A stretch of 64,000 nt of DNA from Chaenocephalus aceratus (taxonomy: Eukaryota; Chordata; Actinopteri; Perciformes; Channichthyidae). The DNA is taken from contig CM043791.1 in NCBI GenBank assembly GCA_023974075.1, forward strand, positions 7,011,912-7,075,911. The letters run 5' to 3'. A program made the translations under genes and the position numbers. Below are positions 10,260 to 21,260 of the stretch, one piece after another. The notes under the pieces were generated by a model. The model had not been told where the DNA came from and did not search any database. It saw only the letters and a list, made by a program, of their open reading frames with translations. Position 1 is the stretch's first letter. The number at the start of each line of letters is the position of its first letter.

Positions 10260-11414
10260 CCGGTGTCAGTACCAGATGTGTTCGGGGTACCAGATATGTT
10301 CGGGTGTATTTCCGTCGCTCCCGTCATCCGTCATATCCGTCTACTCACCTCCCTCTGCTCTCAGCGCTCTGCTGCCACACACCGGCCATCTGCGGAACTG
10401 CAGCCGGAGGAACTCGGGACAGCTTGTTATGTGTGGGGTGCTATGGTGGGGTCCCATGTACTTGTGCACATAAATAATGTTTCTAATTATTTACAATTAA
10501 AAAATATATTCTGCGTTACTTTAGCCAACACTTTTATAATGCCACTAGATAAGATAATTACGAAATGTGTAGATAGAATACATATCTTTCAGATTGTTAT
10601 TTTGTCATTATGTTTCATGTTTTATTTACCTTTTAGTATTTTTATATAGTATCTGAACTTTGGAGAGGAGTTGGGAGACACACGACACATTAAATCACAT
10701 CTACAGATCAAGACAAAGTGAATGGAAGTACTCCCATACTCCTAGCGTGAAAATGTTTGTGAAAACGTGTGCAAAGTCTCCGAAAATCCTAAAAATAAGC
10801 TCATATTTGAATTCCCCATAAAAAAACAAATCATTCAGTAAAAACAAGGTCCCACTGATCATCTACTCTCTAAGACGATTCCAGGGATGTCTGGCTTGAG
10901 TTTCTACCACCAGGGAAAGTGGACAAAAGTGCCCGAGATCAGTCTCTTAATTTACCCAGGGCCTAGTGCTTGGTTTTGGGCATGAAAATTCAGGAAACTC
11001 CTTTGAGTATTTTATTAAATATCTGAACTTTGGAGAGGAGTTGGGGGACACACGACACATCAAATCACATCTAAAGATCAAGACGAAGCGAATGGAAGTA
11101 ATCATAGCGTGTGAAAATGTTTGTGAAAAACGTGTGCAAAGTCTCTAAAAACGGAGCAGTGGCTGTGATGCTAGCTTGCGGCTAGCGGTTAGATGTTGTT
11201 GTTTGAAGTTGTTGCTATGGAAACAACATGACGGAGAAAAGTATAATCTTCTACATATAATAAAGGACAAAGTAAATAATGAAGTGTCGGCTATGTTTAA
11301 ATGTTCGGAATTTGACCATCATGGCCCTCTTGAGTTGCCGTAAAATATGACGGATGCGACGGAAATACACCCGAACACATCTGGTACCCCGAACACATCT
11401 GGTACCTACACCGG
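10260..11414. mobile_element. Non-autonomous element with about 65-bp TIRs and internal direct repeats
   Basis: Left end CCGGTGTCAGTACCAGATGT and right end, inverted, CCGGTGTAGGTACCAGATGT. Inversion holds for about 65 bp through TATTTCCGTCG. Each end holds two tandem copies of TACCAGATGTGTTCGGGG-like text. Inside, a unit of about 140 bp (10651-10790) is repeated directly at 11023-11155. No transposase. No convincing TSD; the superfamily is not assigned. Confidence 0.8.
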
Positions 11415-11875
11415 GACGTCAATACGGAAGTGCCACACACTGCAGTTCATATATTGGCCGATAGGCGATGGCTGCAGAAAGGAGCAATTTCCATAGACCC
11501 CCATGTTAAAATGCCCAACTTTACAGCAGAAAAAAACATGTTTCTACCCCTGGCTCCATACATTTTTATTATCGATATAGTTAGATTCCACCTTCATGAT
11601 TATGGATATGTGAGTGAATTGTTTTCTAACACGACCCTTTTATTTATATTAGGTCTTAATGTGTTTGCATAAATTAGGGCGTGGTCACATTGAGTGACTG
11701 CTGTGTCAAGTGACTGCTGCTGCTAGCTTCTTGTCTCTCTGCTACCTGCTCCGTGAAGCTACAGGGACTCTGCCTGCTCAGCTCATCCAGGAAACACAAC
11801 TTCAAGCCGGCCGTGGTTGTTTGTTCTTCATGCTTATATATCGGACTATTGTGACTCGCTCTGCGGTTAAAACAG
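11413..11875. repeat. Inverted duplication, inner right arm (5' flank of the candidate gene)
   Basis: Inverse of 8886-9347. On the plus strand it runs into exon 1 of the candidate gene. The last shared bases are around GACTCGCTCTGCGG. Confidence 0.88.
11834..11841 (+). promoter_or_regulatory. Possible TATA box
   Basis: TTATATAT about 45 bases before the chosen ATG at 11883. The same box is present in the inverted arm near 8937. Inferred from position and sequence only. Confidence 0.3.
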
Positions 11876-11882
11876 ACGGTGC

Positions 11883-13500
11883 ATGAATGCGGTTTTGCGG
11901 TAAGTGAAATTCGAGTGCTTTATTTATGTGTTAATGATTTTAATCAGCTACGTAATGAATATTAAGACTTGGGTTAGCGTGTAGCGAGTGGTAGCTACAT
12001 CATTATTAGCATTAACGATGCTAATCGTAGCCTCCAAGTTAAAATAATAGACTGTATATATAAAGGTTAAAACGAAATAGACGTTAAGTGGGATAATACT
12101 GTTGAACAAACGGCTTCTGTTTGAGGTTGATAAAATAAGGTCATCCTTGTAACGTAGAGAGATATGTTATCCTATGTAGGAACTTTATGCATCGCTAAGG
12201 TTAATTTAAATTGGCTATGCTCAAGTATGTAGACAAGCTAACGTTGAAGTAGTGTATGTGAAATCAACCTCACAATAAGATGTGTATATTACAATTATTA
12301 ATGTCATATTTCAAGATGATTACTTAGATATTAAAATATGGTTGGTTGAGCTGGAGCATTATTGAGCTTACACGTTAACGTCACAGTCATCTGAAGAACG
12401 AACCCAAACCTTGTTGTTTTTATTAATTGCATTACCAAATGGGTATCAAATAAACAGTAAGCATTGGTAACACAACTTCCAAAGTTACAGTAAAATAAAA
12501 AGGACCCTGACTCGGACAATACACAATCCAACATGTTCAACAGAAGATAATCAGTTATATTGTTTGTACACATGGTACGTTACATATATATCTGTTTGTT
12601 TAAGGTGTCCAGGTGATGCAGGCAGGCTGGACCAGAGAGTGAGAGACAGAACTGGACTCCTCACAGCAGTGAACTTCAGCTCAGGTACAAAGACTCTTTT
12701 TTCATACTGTACAAATAATCAAGAAAGATATTGTTTTAAATAAATGAAGTATTGACTTGAATACACTGATATACATTCCATTAAACAATACTAAATACTA
12801 GATCACCTACACATCAGTTAAGTTGAGGGTTTTTTCAATACAAAAAGTTACATTTAAATGTTAACAAGCACTATGATTTTGTCAGCTTTCTAATGTAATG
12901 TATTGAAGGCAAAGCTATGTAACACATAGTGAGAACTGCTACTATTTATCTCTCAATATTGTCTGTAAAAACGTGGTAAAAGTTATTCTTTCAGTGAGAC
13001 AACAGAGCAAGCTTCTACAGTTGCACTACGTTTTATAACAGTTCAATATTATTTTGATAATAACATATATTTCAATGTTGATGAACTTCATACTGTTCAT
13101 TCATAATCTGATTGTCTGTTGAAATAAAATAAAAACATTACAATTACAAAATAATGATATCTACAGCCCCTAAACACACAAACACACCGCTTTCATAAAT
13201 AACACACTTGTTCTGCAATAATATGTTTTATGTTTCCTGTAATTTTTGTTAGGAAAGGACATGCCTGAAAGACACGACATTTTCTCCTTCTCTGAGGGTA
13301 CCAGTACACTAAGAAACTACTTTTATTGTAAAAACAGTCAGCTGATCGAATGCACCTATTTCCACATCTACACTCCATCAGCTGATTATTTCTATTTGCC
13401 TCACTTTATGAGCTTCACATCACTTGTGCCTTGTACTGCAGTTTGCAACGTCACAAATAAATGGGGCCAATCTTCAGTCAGATGTGAATGTGTAATCTAA
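11883..13500 (+). CDS. Candidate three-exon gene of unknown function
   Basis: Exon 1 coding part 11883-11899 (ATG AAT GCG, donor GTAAGT at 11900), exon 2 12605-12684 (acceptor TTTAAG, donor GTACAA), exon 3 13253-13500 (acceptor TTTTTGTTAG, stop TAA). Both junctions keep one frame, giving about 114 residues. Exon 2 encodes a polar Arg/Asp-rich stretch; exon 3 encodes 81 residues rich in Tyr, Phe, Ser and Cys, ending VRCECVI. An AATAAA lies 88 bp after the stop. I do not recognise the protein and see no signal peptide. An alternative ATG at 11830 gives only a short upstream ORF ending at the chosen ATG. The 5' flank and intron 1 are part of the inverted duplication. It could be a chance ORF; the frame-consistent junctions favour a gene. 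Confidence 0.4.
12055..12597. repeat. Inverted duplication, outer right arm
   Basis: Inverse of 4861-5420. It forms most of intron 1 of the candidate gene. The 180 bp between the two right-arm parts (11876-12054) have no counterpart in the left arm, which has the hAT insertions at that place. Confidence 0.9.
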
Positions 13501-13587
13501 CATCTTCAGTAAGAATAATGGACAAAAGGAGTGCAAATACAAATTCAATTTATTGAAATGTGAACCAAAAGTTAATCAAATGTTTTA

Positions 13588-13593
13588 AATAAA
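13588..13593 (+). other. Polyadenylation signal candidate
   Basis: AATAAA 88 bp downstream of the stop of the candidate gene. Confidence 0.4.
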
Positions 13594-13849
13594 AAGCACA
13601 TATGGACAGAATGTGTAAACCTATTAAATGTATAAGTAAACACATTTAGTCAAATAAAGTGACAGACTAGGCCTGTGCAGTTGGTATCAGCTTTGCCCAG
13701 CATGGGCTCCTCCATCAGCCCTGGTCCTCCTCGCTGAGGAAAGACCCTCAGTCCTCTCCAAACCAACAACCAGGTACATCCATCACACGGAGGTTTCTCC
13801 CTGAAGTCTCTGCAGCTCTCTGGACACCATGCTGTCTCAATCCGTCCAC

Positions 13850-14210
13850 ACTGAATATGAGAGGAGGAAAATGAAAATAATAAATGCTTTAGACAATAAG
13901 AAACATAAAGTTGACTATTGAGTTGCTCAGTTTTTTTAGATTGTCAATACTATTACTATATAACTAATATATCAGGTTAAGAGGCACATTCAAATAAAGA
14001 TTGGTCTTTAAATACATGTTGTCTTTTGAATTGTTTGTCTAAAGTCAAGGATCTAGAACTGGTACTTAGTTTTAATGATACAGTCTGGTTATTATGCTAT
14101 TTGGAGGAGGCCTCACAGGTAAGAGCACTAACTAGCTACCATCACATGTACCTTAGCTTGACTTAAATGTATTAAACGTATAGTTAAGTGATATCAAAAT
14201 ACAAATAATT
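13850..14210 (+). repeat. Dispersed repeat, copy 1
   Basis: About 360 bp matching 41325-41705 in the same orientation, including AATAAAGATTGGTCTTT and GATACAGTCTGGTTAT. Many small indels. No coding content; family unknown to me. Confidence 0.85.
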
Positions 14211-14509
14211 AATGTCATGCAAACATATTAATATTTGCTTGATTCCAGTGTTGAATTTAGCACAATTGCATACAAAGGTTTTAAGATTCTGAAGTATTAT
14301 GCTAAAAACTCAATAACTTAGATTATTATTTATAGTTTTGCTGAATAGTTTCATGTCCGCTTACCTTAGAAACGTAACATGCGACGGCAGTGTGCAGATG
14401 GGGAGCATGTTAGCTTCAGCTAGCTCTGGAACTTCCAGCTGGTGGCAGCAGGTCCCGCCTCGGCTCCGCCTCTTTGCCCTTATTTGGAGCAGGCTGTAAC
14501 CATGGGATG

Positions 14510-15869
14510 CAGTGGCGGCTGGTGGAAAATATTTTTGGTGGGGCTGTTGATATACTGAGTAAAAAAAATTTTTTGGGGAGAAATGACCCCTTAAATTAAG
14601 ACTTCTGGTGGTGTAATGGCGCGTTTCCAGTGCAGCGCGGAGCTCGCTTTAATGCTGCGTTCAGACCGGACGCGATGCGAATATTCGCTTTGCTCTAAAG
14701 TTAACGCTCCTATCGCATCGCCCTAGTCGCTCGAGTTTCACCGCGGCTGCCAGCTGTGTTTACTCGCATCATTCAAACAAGACGCGCTGGCTCGGGAGCT
14801 ACAACTACAACAAAATGAACATATTTTACCGTGATTAAATTGTAATACACGTTTCTAAATGATGCCGACGTAACAACATACTGATACCGGTTAGTAAAAA
14901 CCATGAATTAATGATTTGACAAGTCTGCAGACAGACGGCAGGCGAAAAACCTTTTAGAATGCTTGTTTTCTTGGCTAAGCTAACGTTATATATGCTCCGA
15001 CCTTCCACACTCACAACAACGGCCTATACAGACATAAATAAACCAGCGACTGTATTCTCCATGACACAGACAGTCTGTGGTTTGTATTTGTGTAACTTTT
15101 GTCTAGTTTCTGAACAGATCGTATCTGTCCCCGGCTGTTTGAAGAGCAAGCATGGGAAACAAAAGATAGCATTTACCTGTTTGCATCGTTTGCATCTAGC
15201 TACCCATGTGAGAAGCCTTGTTGATACGTTTTGTCTTTTTCACGAGCTTGCTGTGATATATACAAATCGGGTTGGTCTGGTCCAAGGTCTTTAAGTATCA
15301 ATTTATCTCCCAAACTTCTCCTTTCGAAAGGATTGGAGAGTAGCTCTTGCACGGAATTGGGTGCGGACTGAGGTCCGCCGACTCCACCTGCACACCATTC
15401 TCATCCAACTACTGCGTCACCTTGGTCACTCACGAGTCTAAACAACAACTCACGTAAGCAACGTGGGCTCCAACGTGAGCGCCCTCGTGACCAAAATATT
15501 TGACGGCGCTGATTGGCTGAAATTATGTTTCGGCGGCACAGTTTACTATTGAGACTTTTGCAACGTGCTGGTTGCTGCTGTTTGGCTCGGGGGCTCCGCC
15601 CGGTAATGATAAACTAATGCCATGGGCAAGGCCAGGCAGGAAACATGTGACTTATCAGTAACTTTAGACATCGTAACACAATTTTAAACGAGATTTTATT
15701 GTAGATTATACATTTTAGTGATACCAATTGTATGATATTTACCTTGTTCATTAAAAATAAAAATATAAAAAAAAAAATTTTGTTTAATATATTTTTTTTT
15801 ATTTCATTTTTTGTATGTGGGAAGAGGTGGGGTGACACCCCTAGCGCCCCTATGGGCCGGCCGCCACTG
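14510..15869. mobile_element. Non-autonomous hAT-like element
   Basis: Starts CAGTGGCGGCTGGTGG and ends GGCCGGCCGCCACTG, inverted termini of a common fish hAT type. Flanks are ATGGGATG and CATGGATG, a mutated 8-bp TSD. Internal sequence has no transposase; ORFs inside are short and unsupported. An internal stretch at 14650-14720 (GCGTTCAGACCGGACGCGAT) resembles another repeat nested within. Confidence 0.75.
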
Positions 15870-15871
15870 CA

Positions 15872-17081
15872 TGGATGTATAATAAGAACTGGATACAACG
15901 TGGGAGGCGGGGCCTCATTCATTGCCCTATGAGAGTTGCTCAATGGCGCATGATGACAAAATGGCCCAACTTTTGAGAGAGCGAAACGTCACAGATTACC
16001 CGGCATGCCTGAGAAGTACCCGTATGTGCACTCATAGAGCATGAGCAACTTTAACCACGCCGCCCAAAGGCTCGTCACATTAAGCATGTGAATGTTCGTA
16101 CACGTAACAGCACCGCGGGTTCATGACAGCATGGTACTAGATTTATATTAACGAGGCGGCAGTTAGCAGCTAGCGGCTAGCTAGTCGCTAATCGTTATGT
16201 ACTTTTATATTACGCTGACATCAGGATCTAGTGATATCCAAGCAACAGAGCTTCATTTAGCATGATACTTGTGTGGGTTGTACATGAAACCACTTGGTAA
16301 TGTATAAAAATGTATATGTTAAAGCCTGTTATGATCAATTGTGAGTTAAAACTTTATCTAAAAAGTAAAGCTGATGATGGATTACTGTGGTGGAGTTAAA
16401 ATAACAATAGCCTATTTCTTTTTTAAATGTGATGGAGTAAAAGGATAGTAACTGTGATTATTCATGTTAAGTAGCCCACAAGTAACTAAAACAATTGCAA
16501 GTGCTATAAGAAGCTACAGGAACGTTAATCTACGTCGGTAATATTAACTTTATTTAATACAACATTTACGGTACAAGATTTACATCATACAGCCCATGGA
16601 TAAAGAGAAACTCATGTAGTACTGAACACGTAACGTGAACGTGCCGGGGAGCGCGGTCCCGTGGGTTAGATGCGCGTTCATAATGCCGAGGGAAATAACT
16701 CTCAGAATAACGTTATTAGGACATTTTTACAACTTGAGGAACGAATGTTTTTAATAAGGGCTATACAAACGTTCATACTGGGTAGTTTATTTAGTTTAAA
16801 AAAAATTATCCAACGAGTTACAGACCACTCTTTCCCCATGTAAGTCAATGGGAAAAAGTGTTTCCGGGCCCAGCAACCGCCGTTTGACCAGCACGAATAT
16901 TCTCATCAGACTCCGGCGCACTTCCTGGGGGCTTGGGCTGGGACAGGCGGGAGTTGAACTCTGACGTCACGGTCGAGCCGTTAGTGGCCGACTCCGCCTA
17001 CTAAGGGCTTCTCGGCAACTCTGCAGAATCCTATGGGTGACTTCACGGACCCTACTTCCATTTATATATACAGTCTATGGG
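15872..17081. mobile_element. Possible non-autonomous element
   Basis: The left edge ATGGATGTATAATAAGAACT and the inverted right edge CATAGACTGTATATATAAATGG are similar but imperfect, suggesting ends of one element next to the hAT-like copy. GC-rich blocks near both ends, AT-rich middle, no ORF of note. Weak call. Confidence 0.3.
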
Positions 17082-17111
17082 TGAAACCCGCCGCTGCTGC
17101 GTCTGTAAAGC

Positions 17112-17262
17112 CGTTGTGTCCTTGGGCAAGACACTTCACCTGAACTTGCTCCTGTGGGTATTGTCCACAGTGGTGACCATTGCATGTATGATATGTGTAA
17201 TGTGTATTTGTAAAGCGCTTTGAGCATCTGGAAAAGCGCCATAATAAATGTAAGGAATTATT
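17112..17262 (+). repeat. SINE-like dispersed repeat tail
   Basis: TGTGTCCTTGGGCAAGACAC followed by GTAAAGCGCTTTGAGCATCT and ATTATTCATTATTA, a 3' tail common in fish short repeats. The partner copy at 10055-10150 lacks the last part. Confidence 0.65.
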
Positions 17263-18365
17263 CATTATTACTCGCGTATAAAAGCCCCGCCCCCACCTTC
17301 ACAGCTGGTCGATTTCAACAGAGGAAAACCCACAACTGGAAGATGAGTGGAAAAGCGTCACATAAATGTATAAGTGCTCACAGCTCCGTGGGAATTATTA
17401 TGTGCAATTCATTTCTAAAATGCTTTCACATTACTATAATTATATTTGTATTTAAATGTAGGCTACATTTTACACCAAAACGGAACACAAAAGCAGGACC
17501 AACCATCATACATTGAATTCCTTGACTAACAAGAGAAAGATTCATTCATTTAAATAAATATTTAACCAGAAATGGGCCGGTTCTAAAGGGTTATTCAGTT
17601 AAGCCCGATGAGAGGGGATACAGCTGTGCACATGTCATCATTAACAGACGTCGTTTAAGAGTGACGTTTGAGTGAACGAGGACATCCAAATTAATACCCG
17701 AGGACTCCTCTGTCCTCACGTCACCTCCTCGTGTCTCTCGCTCGCATCTTACGGAGGCGGAGCTAAGATGCAAGGAAGGGACGCGAGTGAGGGACAGGAG
17801 GAGTCGAAGAGGGGTATAGAGAACCGCAGTGACGCGTCGTAAAACCCGGAAGTAAGTTATCATTTTTAGCACTTCCGGTTCCTTCGTCAAAAAAGCAATG
17901 CATTTTCTCCATAGGGTTTTGGAAAATAGCTCGAAATAAGGTCTGTGGTCGACACAAATTTAAGAGATAAATCACGTTTTGTTCTACGACAGTAGATACA
18001 TCAGCAGTGACCCCACTGGTGATTTTTGAAGAGTTTACGTGTCTGAAAAACGATGGTTGTTACCGAGTGGCTGAATAGGACTACAGAAATTGTCGAGGCC
18101 GTTGTACGTCATTACGCCTACACACGTAAACACTCCCACTAAGTTTGTTTTCCCCTGTGTTCTGCTTGAAAGCAAGTACCTGCCTATCTTTAGTATCTGT
18201 ATATCTATATCTGACCATATAATCTGTATTTTTGAAATTGTCGTTTTTAACACCGTAGTTTTACAAATTATAGAATAATTAATTATCAGTGTTTTCCAAT
18301 TTTACTCGGCAGTTCGTTTCGTTAGCTAACATTAGCTAAAGCTAGCGCTACTAGTTAGCTACGCA

Positions 18366-19214
18366 ATGGTTTGTTGCTTTGCCCCGGGTTGCAGCCACAG
18401 GTCTTCGTATGAAACGTGCTCGTTCTATCGTTTCCCGGCCAATGTTTTCCAAAGGAGAGTCTGGATTCGTGCCATGAGGTAAGCTGACGTTACATTTTTG
18501 TCCATGTCACGGTGAAATGTAAATGATGGGTAGTGACTGTATCGCTGTTTTAGAGATGGCGCCTCTGAAAATACCACAACATAAGTAAAGATAATGAATA
18601 CATCCTATTAAAACCTGTGTGGCTTATATGATAAGTCTAATTAGTACAAGCAACATAACGTTTCACCATGTGACTAAAGATTGTAGTCAGGGAAATCAGT
18701 TTGACATATTGAACTAATAACAAATCACCTCTGGCTGGCAGAGAACGCTCTGCTCCATAGCTTCTCTTGGACGTAATATCACATGTACATTTTACATTTA
18801 TATTCAATTTAATATTCCATCCCTCACATACTTTTGTATAACTTATATTTGGTTTTTCTTGTTATGCTGCTGCAACACAAATATTTCCCAAATTGGGATC
18901 AATACAGTAATATCTTATCTTAATTCATTAAGAAATATAACTATTATAATTAGTGTAGCAGCTGACACCTATTTTCAATATGGATTAATCTACCTTTATT
19001 TCTTTAGTTCAATTTTCATCTATAAAAATGTCAAAATAGTGAAAATGTTCACGAGACAAAGTGCAAGGTTATATCTTTAGTTTTAGCCTATGTAATGTAT
19101 GTCTTAATGCTCTTATATGTGACGGTGTGACTTCCATGAAACTAATATTTTATATCTTCCCAACAGACGAGCTGACAGGAAGCCTAACACTCTAACAACC
19201 ACAACATTGCAAAG
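18366..19214 (+). CDS. THAP-domain exons of the transposon (partial)
   Basis: Exon 1 18366-18478 encodes MVCCFAPGCSHRSSYETCSF and onward to WIRAM, the first half of a C2CH THAP DNA-binding domain (CxxxC spacing, Phe-Pro, Trp). A good donor (GTAAGC) follows. Exon 2 19167-19214 (acceptor CCAACAG) continues in frame as RRADRKPNTLTTTTLQR with donor GTGAGT. The next exon, which should carry the CxxHF part and the catalytic domain, was not found; the space is filled by the opposite-strand gene. THAP domains bind transposon ends in P-type and related elements. This copy is therefore a fragment. Confidence 0.6.
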
Positions 19215-19250
19215 GTGAGTAAATGTAAATTAAAAACGATTCACAATTTC

Positions 19251-20700
19251 TTAATTTCTTCTTCTTTCTTGCAGTGAGGTGAAGCTGACCTTGCACTTGG
19301 TGCCAGTAAGGATGCTCCTCACGCAGGCTGAATGTTTCTCTTCCTTACTGACACAGAAGCCATTGATTTGCAATGCTTCACTAATTGTCATTTCCCTGGC
19401 TCCGTAGGGACACTTTACCTCCAGCACAGCGGAAGAACCTACCAGACCATCTGGAGATGCCCCCAACACTCCTGATTGGGAGAGCCACAAACCTGACTCA
19501 TGGACCTGCATCTGGGTTGCAGTGGTGAATGCCCTGATGCCCTCACATTCATTCATAGTCCCGCACTGTACAGACAAAACACCATCAAGGGCCTGTTGTT
19601 GCCCTAGCACCCTGGCAATAAGGGAAGCAGTCACACACTTTGACCTCAGGACAGCTCAAAGTCGCTGGCAGTCAACCTTCCTTTCCTGAACAAATGCCAG
19701 TTTGGGTTGGTTCGCTGACCAGTGGTAGCCACCTGAATTGCCCTCTGTTGCTCCTCAGACAATGCCATGCTTGCCACAATTGCCTCATCATCAGTAGACT
19801 CGACTACTGCAATGGTGTCTTCACAGGTCTCACTAAAACATCTATTAGGAAGCTGCAGCTGATTCAGAACGCCGCTGCTCGAGTCCTCGCTGACACTAAG
19901 AAAGTGGATCACATCACTCCTGTTCTGAAGTCTTTACACTGGCTTCCTGTGTGTCAAAGAATAGATTTCAAAATACTGCTGCTGGTTTATAAAGCACTGA
20001 ATGGTTTAGGCCCAAAATACATTTCTGACCTCCTGCTAAACTATGAACCATCCAGATCTCTCAGGTCTTCAGGGACTGGTCAGCTTTCTGTCCCCAGAGT
20101 CAGAACTAAACATGGAGAAGCAGCGTTCAGTTATTATGCTCCAAACATCTGGAACAAACTCCCAGAAACCTGCAGGTCCGCTGCAACTCTTACTACTTTT
20201 AAATCCAGGCTGAAGACTTTTCTTTTTGCCGCTGCTTTTAATTGAACTATTCACATCTTAAACTGCACTGTAACTTTTGTCCATGTATTTTTTCTTTTAA
20301 CGTTTATTTTATTATCTTTTCTTTTTAATGACTAATTTTAAATGCCATTTCTTAATGTCTTTCATTTTTTGTAAAGCACTTTGAATTGCCTTGTGTTGAA
20401 AAGTGCTATATAAATAAACTTGCCTTGCCTAATAAAGATTTCATGTGACACATAAAATGGATTTGTTGATGGGAATTAATGTGAATAAATTAACTCTAGG
20501 TTAACGGTACTCTTGCTAGAACTACTCACCGACACTATATAAACCTTGTCCCTCATGCTAGCCCTGACAACACCGGTAAGCACACCTTCATCTAGGCTGC
20601 ACTGTTTTACTTGTCCTGACTTGTAGTGGTTCTCTCCTCTATCTACAATCTTCTTGTCATCTTTGTAAAACGATATCAGACTGGTAATTGACACAGCCAT
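19251..20700 (-). pseudogene. YqaJ-type nuclease gene of the transposon, broken by an L2 insertion
   Basis: The 5' exon 20700-20530 starts MAVSITSLISFYKDDKK, contains GENHYKSGQVKQCS and VRASMRDKVYIVS, and ends at a GTGAGT donor. In related fish proteins this leads into a SWIM zinc finger, which is not seen here. After the L2 insertion the reading resumes with QQRAIQVATTGQRTNPNWH and RKGRLTASDF, shifts frame by one near 19650, then gives VTASLIARVLG and the catalytic block GASPDGLVGSSAVLEVKCP (Asp and ExK of the PD-(D/E)xK fold), ending at 19251. In the family YqaJ is an exonuclease/recombinase. Its role in transposition is not established from this sequence. Disrupted by the insertion and the frameshift. 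Confidence 0.65.
19780..20430 (+). mobile_element. L2-type LINE, 3' end with RT C-terminus
   Basis: An open frame encodes the end of an L2/Maui-type ORF2: SRLDYCNGVFTGL, LQLIQNAAARVL, ITPVLKSLHWLPV, RIDFKILLLVYKALNGLGP, then APNIWNKLPE and stop at 20243. The 3' UTR ends TTGTGTTGAAAAGTGCTATA and TAAATAAACTTGCCTTGCC, the usual tail. It is 5'-truncated near 19780 and inserted in the YqaJ gene. The C-terminal frame is intact, so insertion is fairly recent. Confidence 0.88.
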
Positions 20701-20759
20701 GACTTCTAGTTAAATTCAGTGTGGCTAAAATGAAAAGCTTTGTTAAAATATGCAAGCAC

Positions 20760-20990
20760 GCGGAAGTCAAAGTCAGCTTTATTGTAAACAAATTCTACAG
20801 GTGTTATACATCCAGAAATATCGTTTCCCACAGTGTGACATGTATACATAAAACAAAACAAAAAGGGCCTAGATAAACGGGGTATACAGTTTAAAATGTT
20901 AATATATTTAAAGTGTTCAAAGTGCAGTTTCAGTGCAAGTCAGTTGAAACGATCTTAAGTTGGCGTGACATTGAAGTCGTGCGACCCTGC
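20760..20990. repeat. Dispersed repeat fragment
   Basis: AAGTCAAAGTCAGCTTTATT followed by an AT-rich body is a common fish repeat motif. It lies inside the ISL2EU-like element, upstream of the YqaJ gene. No coding content. Confidence 0.4.
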
Positions 20991-21260
20991 TGCTGTACTG
21001 GCTTGTAGTTCGTTTATAGCATAACGTTAGCATTTCGCTTTTGGCGACTAGATTTTTGATTCAAAAATTATAAAAGTAGGGGAGACATGTGGAGATTATC
21101 CGGCTGAACAAAACGTGATCCCTCTCTTAAATGTGGGTCAACCACAGACCTTATTTCGAGCTATTTTCCAAAATCCTATGGAGAAATTGCGTTGCGTTTT
21201 TGACGAAGGAACCGGAAGAAGTTTACATCCGGGTTTTAGGACGCGTCACTGCGGTTCTCT

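Larger units (their letters stand above)
17818..21260. mobile_element. ISL2EU-like DNA transposon, complete ends, 2-bp AT TSD
   Basis: TIRs of about 155-167 bp (17818-17984 and 21106-21260) start AGAGAACCGCAGTGACGCGT on both sides. AT flanks each end (17816-17817, 21261-21262). Removing the element and one AT restores GGGGTATTGGGATGAGG, the form found inverted at 9893-9925. THAP exons on the plus strand face a YqaJ/SWIM-type gene on the minus strand. That pair is, to my knowledge, characteristic of ISL2EU transposons. A 5'-truncated L2 LINE is inserted in it. Confidence 0.75.

Noticed and set aside
10018..10649. Overlapping plus-strand ORFs of 80-150 codons
   Set aside because: They cross the boundary of the element at 10260 and overlap one another in several frames without family motifs.
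15614..15943. 109-codon minus-strand ORF
   Set aside because: Spans the right end of the hAT-like element at 15869 and a poly-A/T-rich stretch; chance frame.
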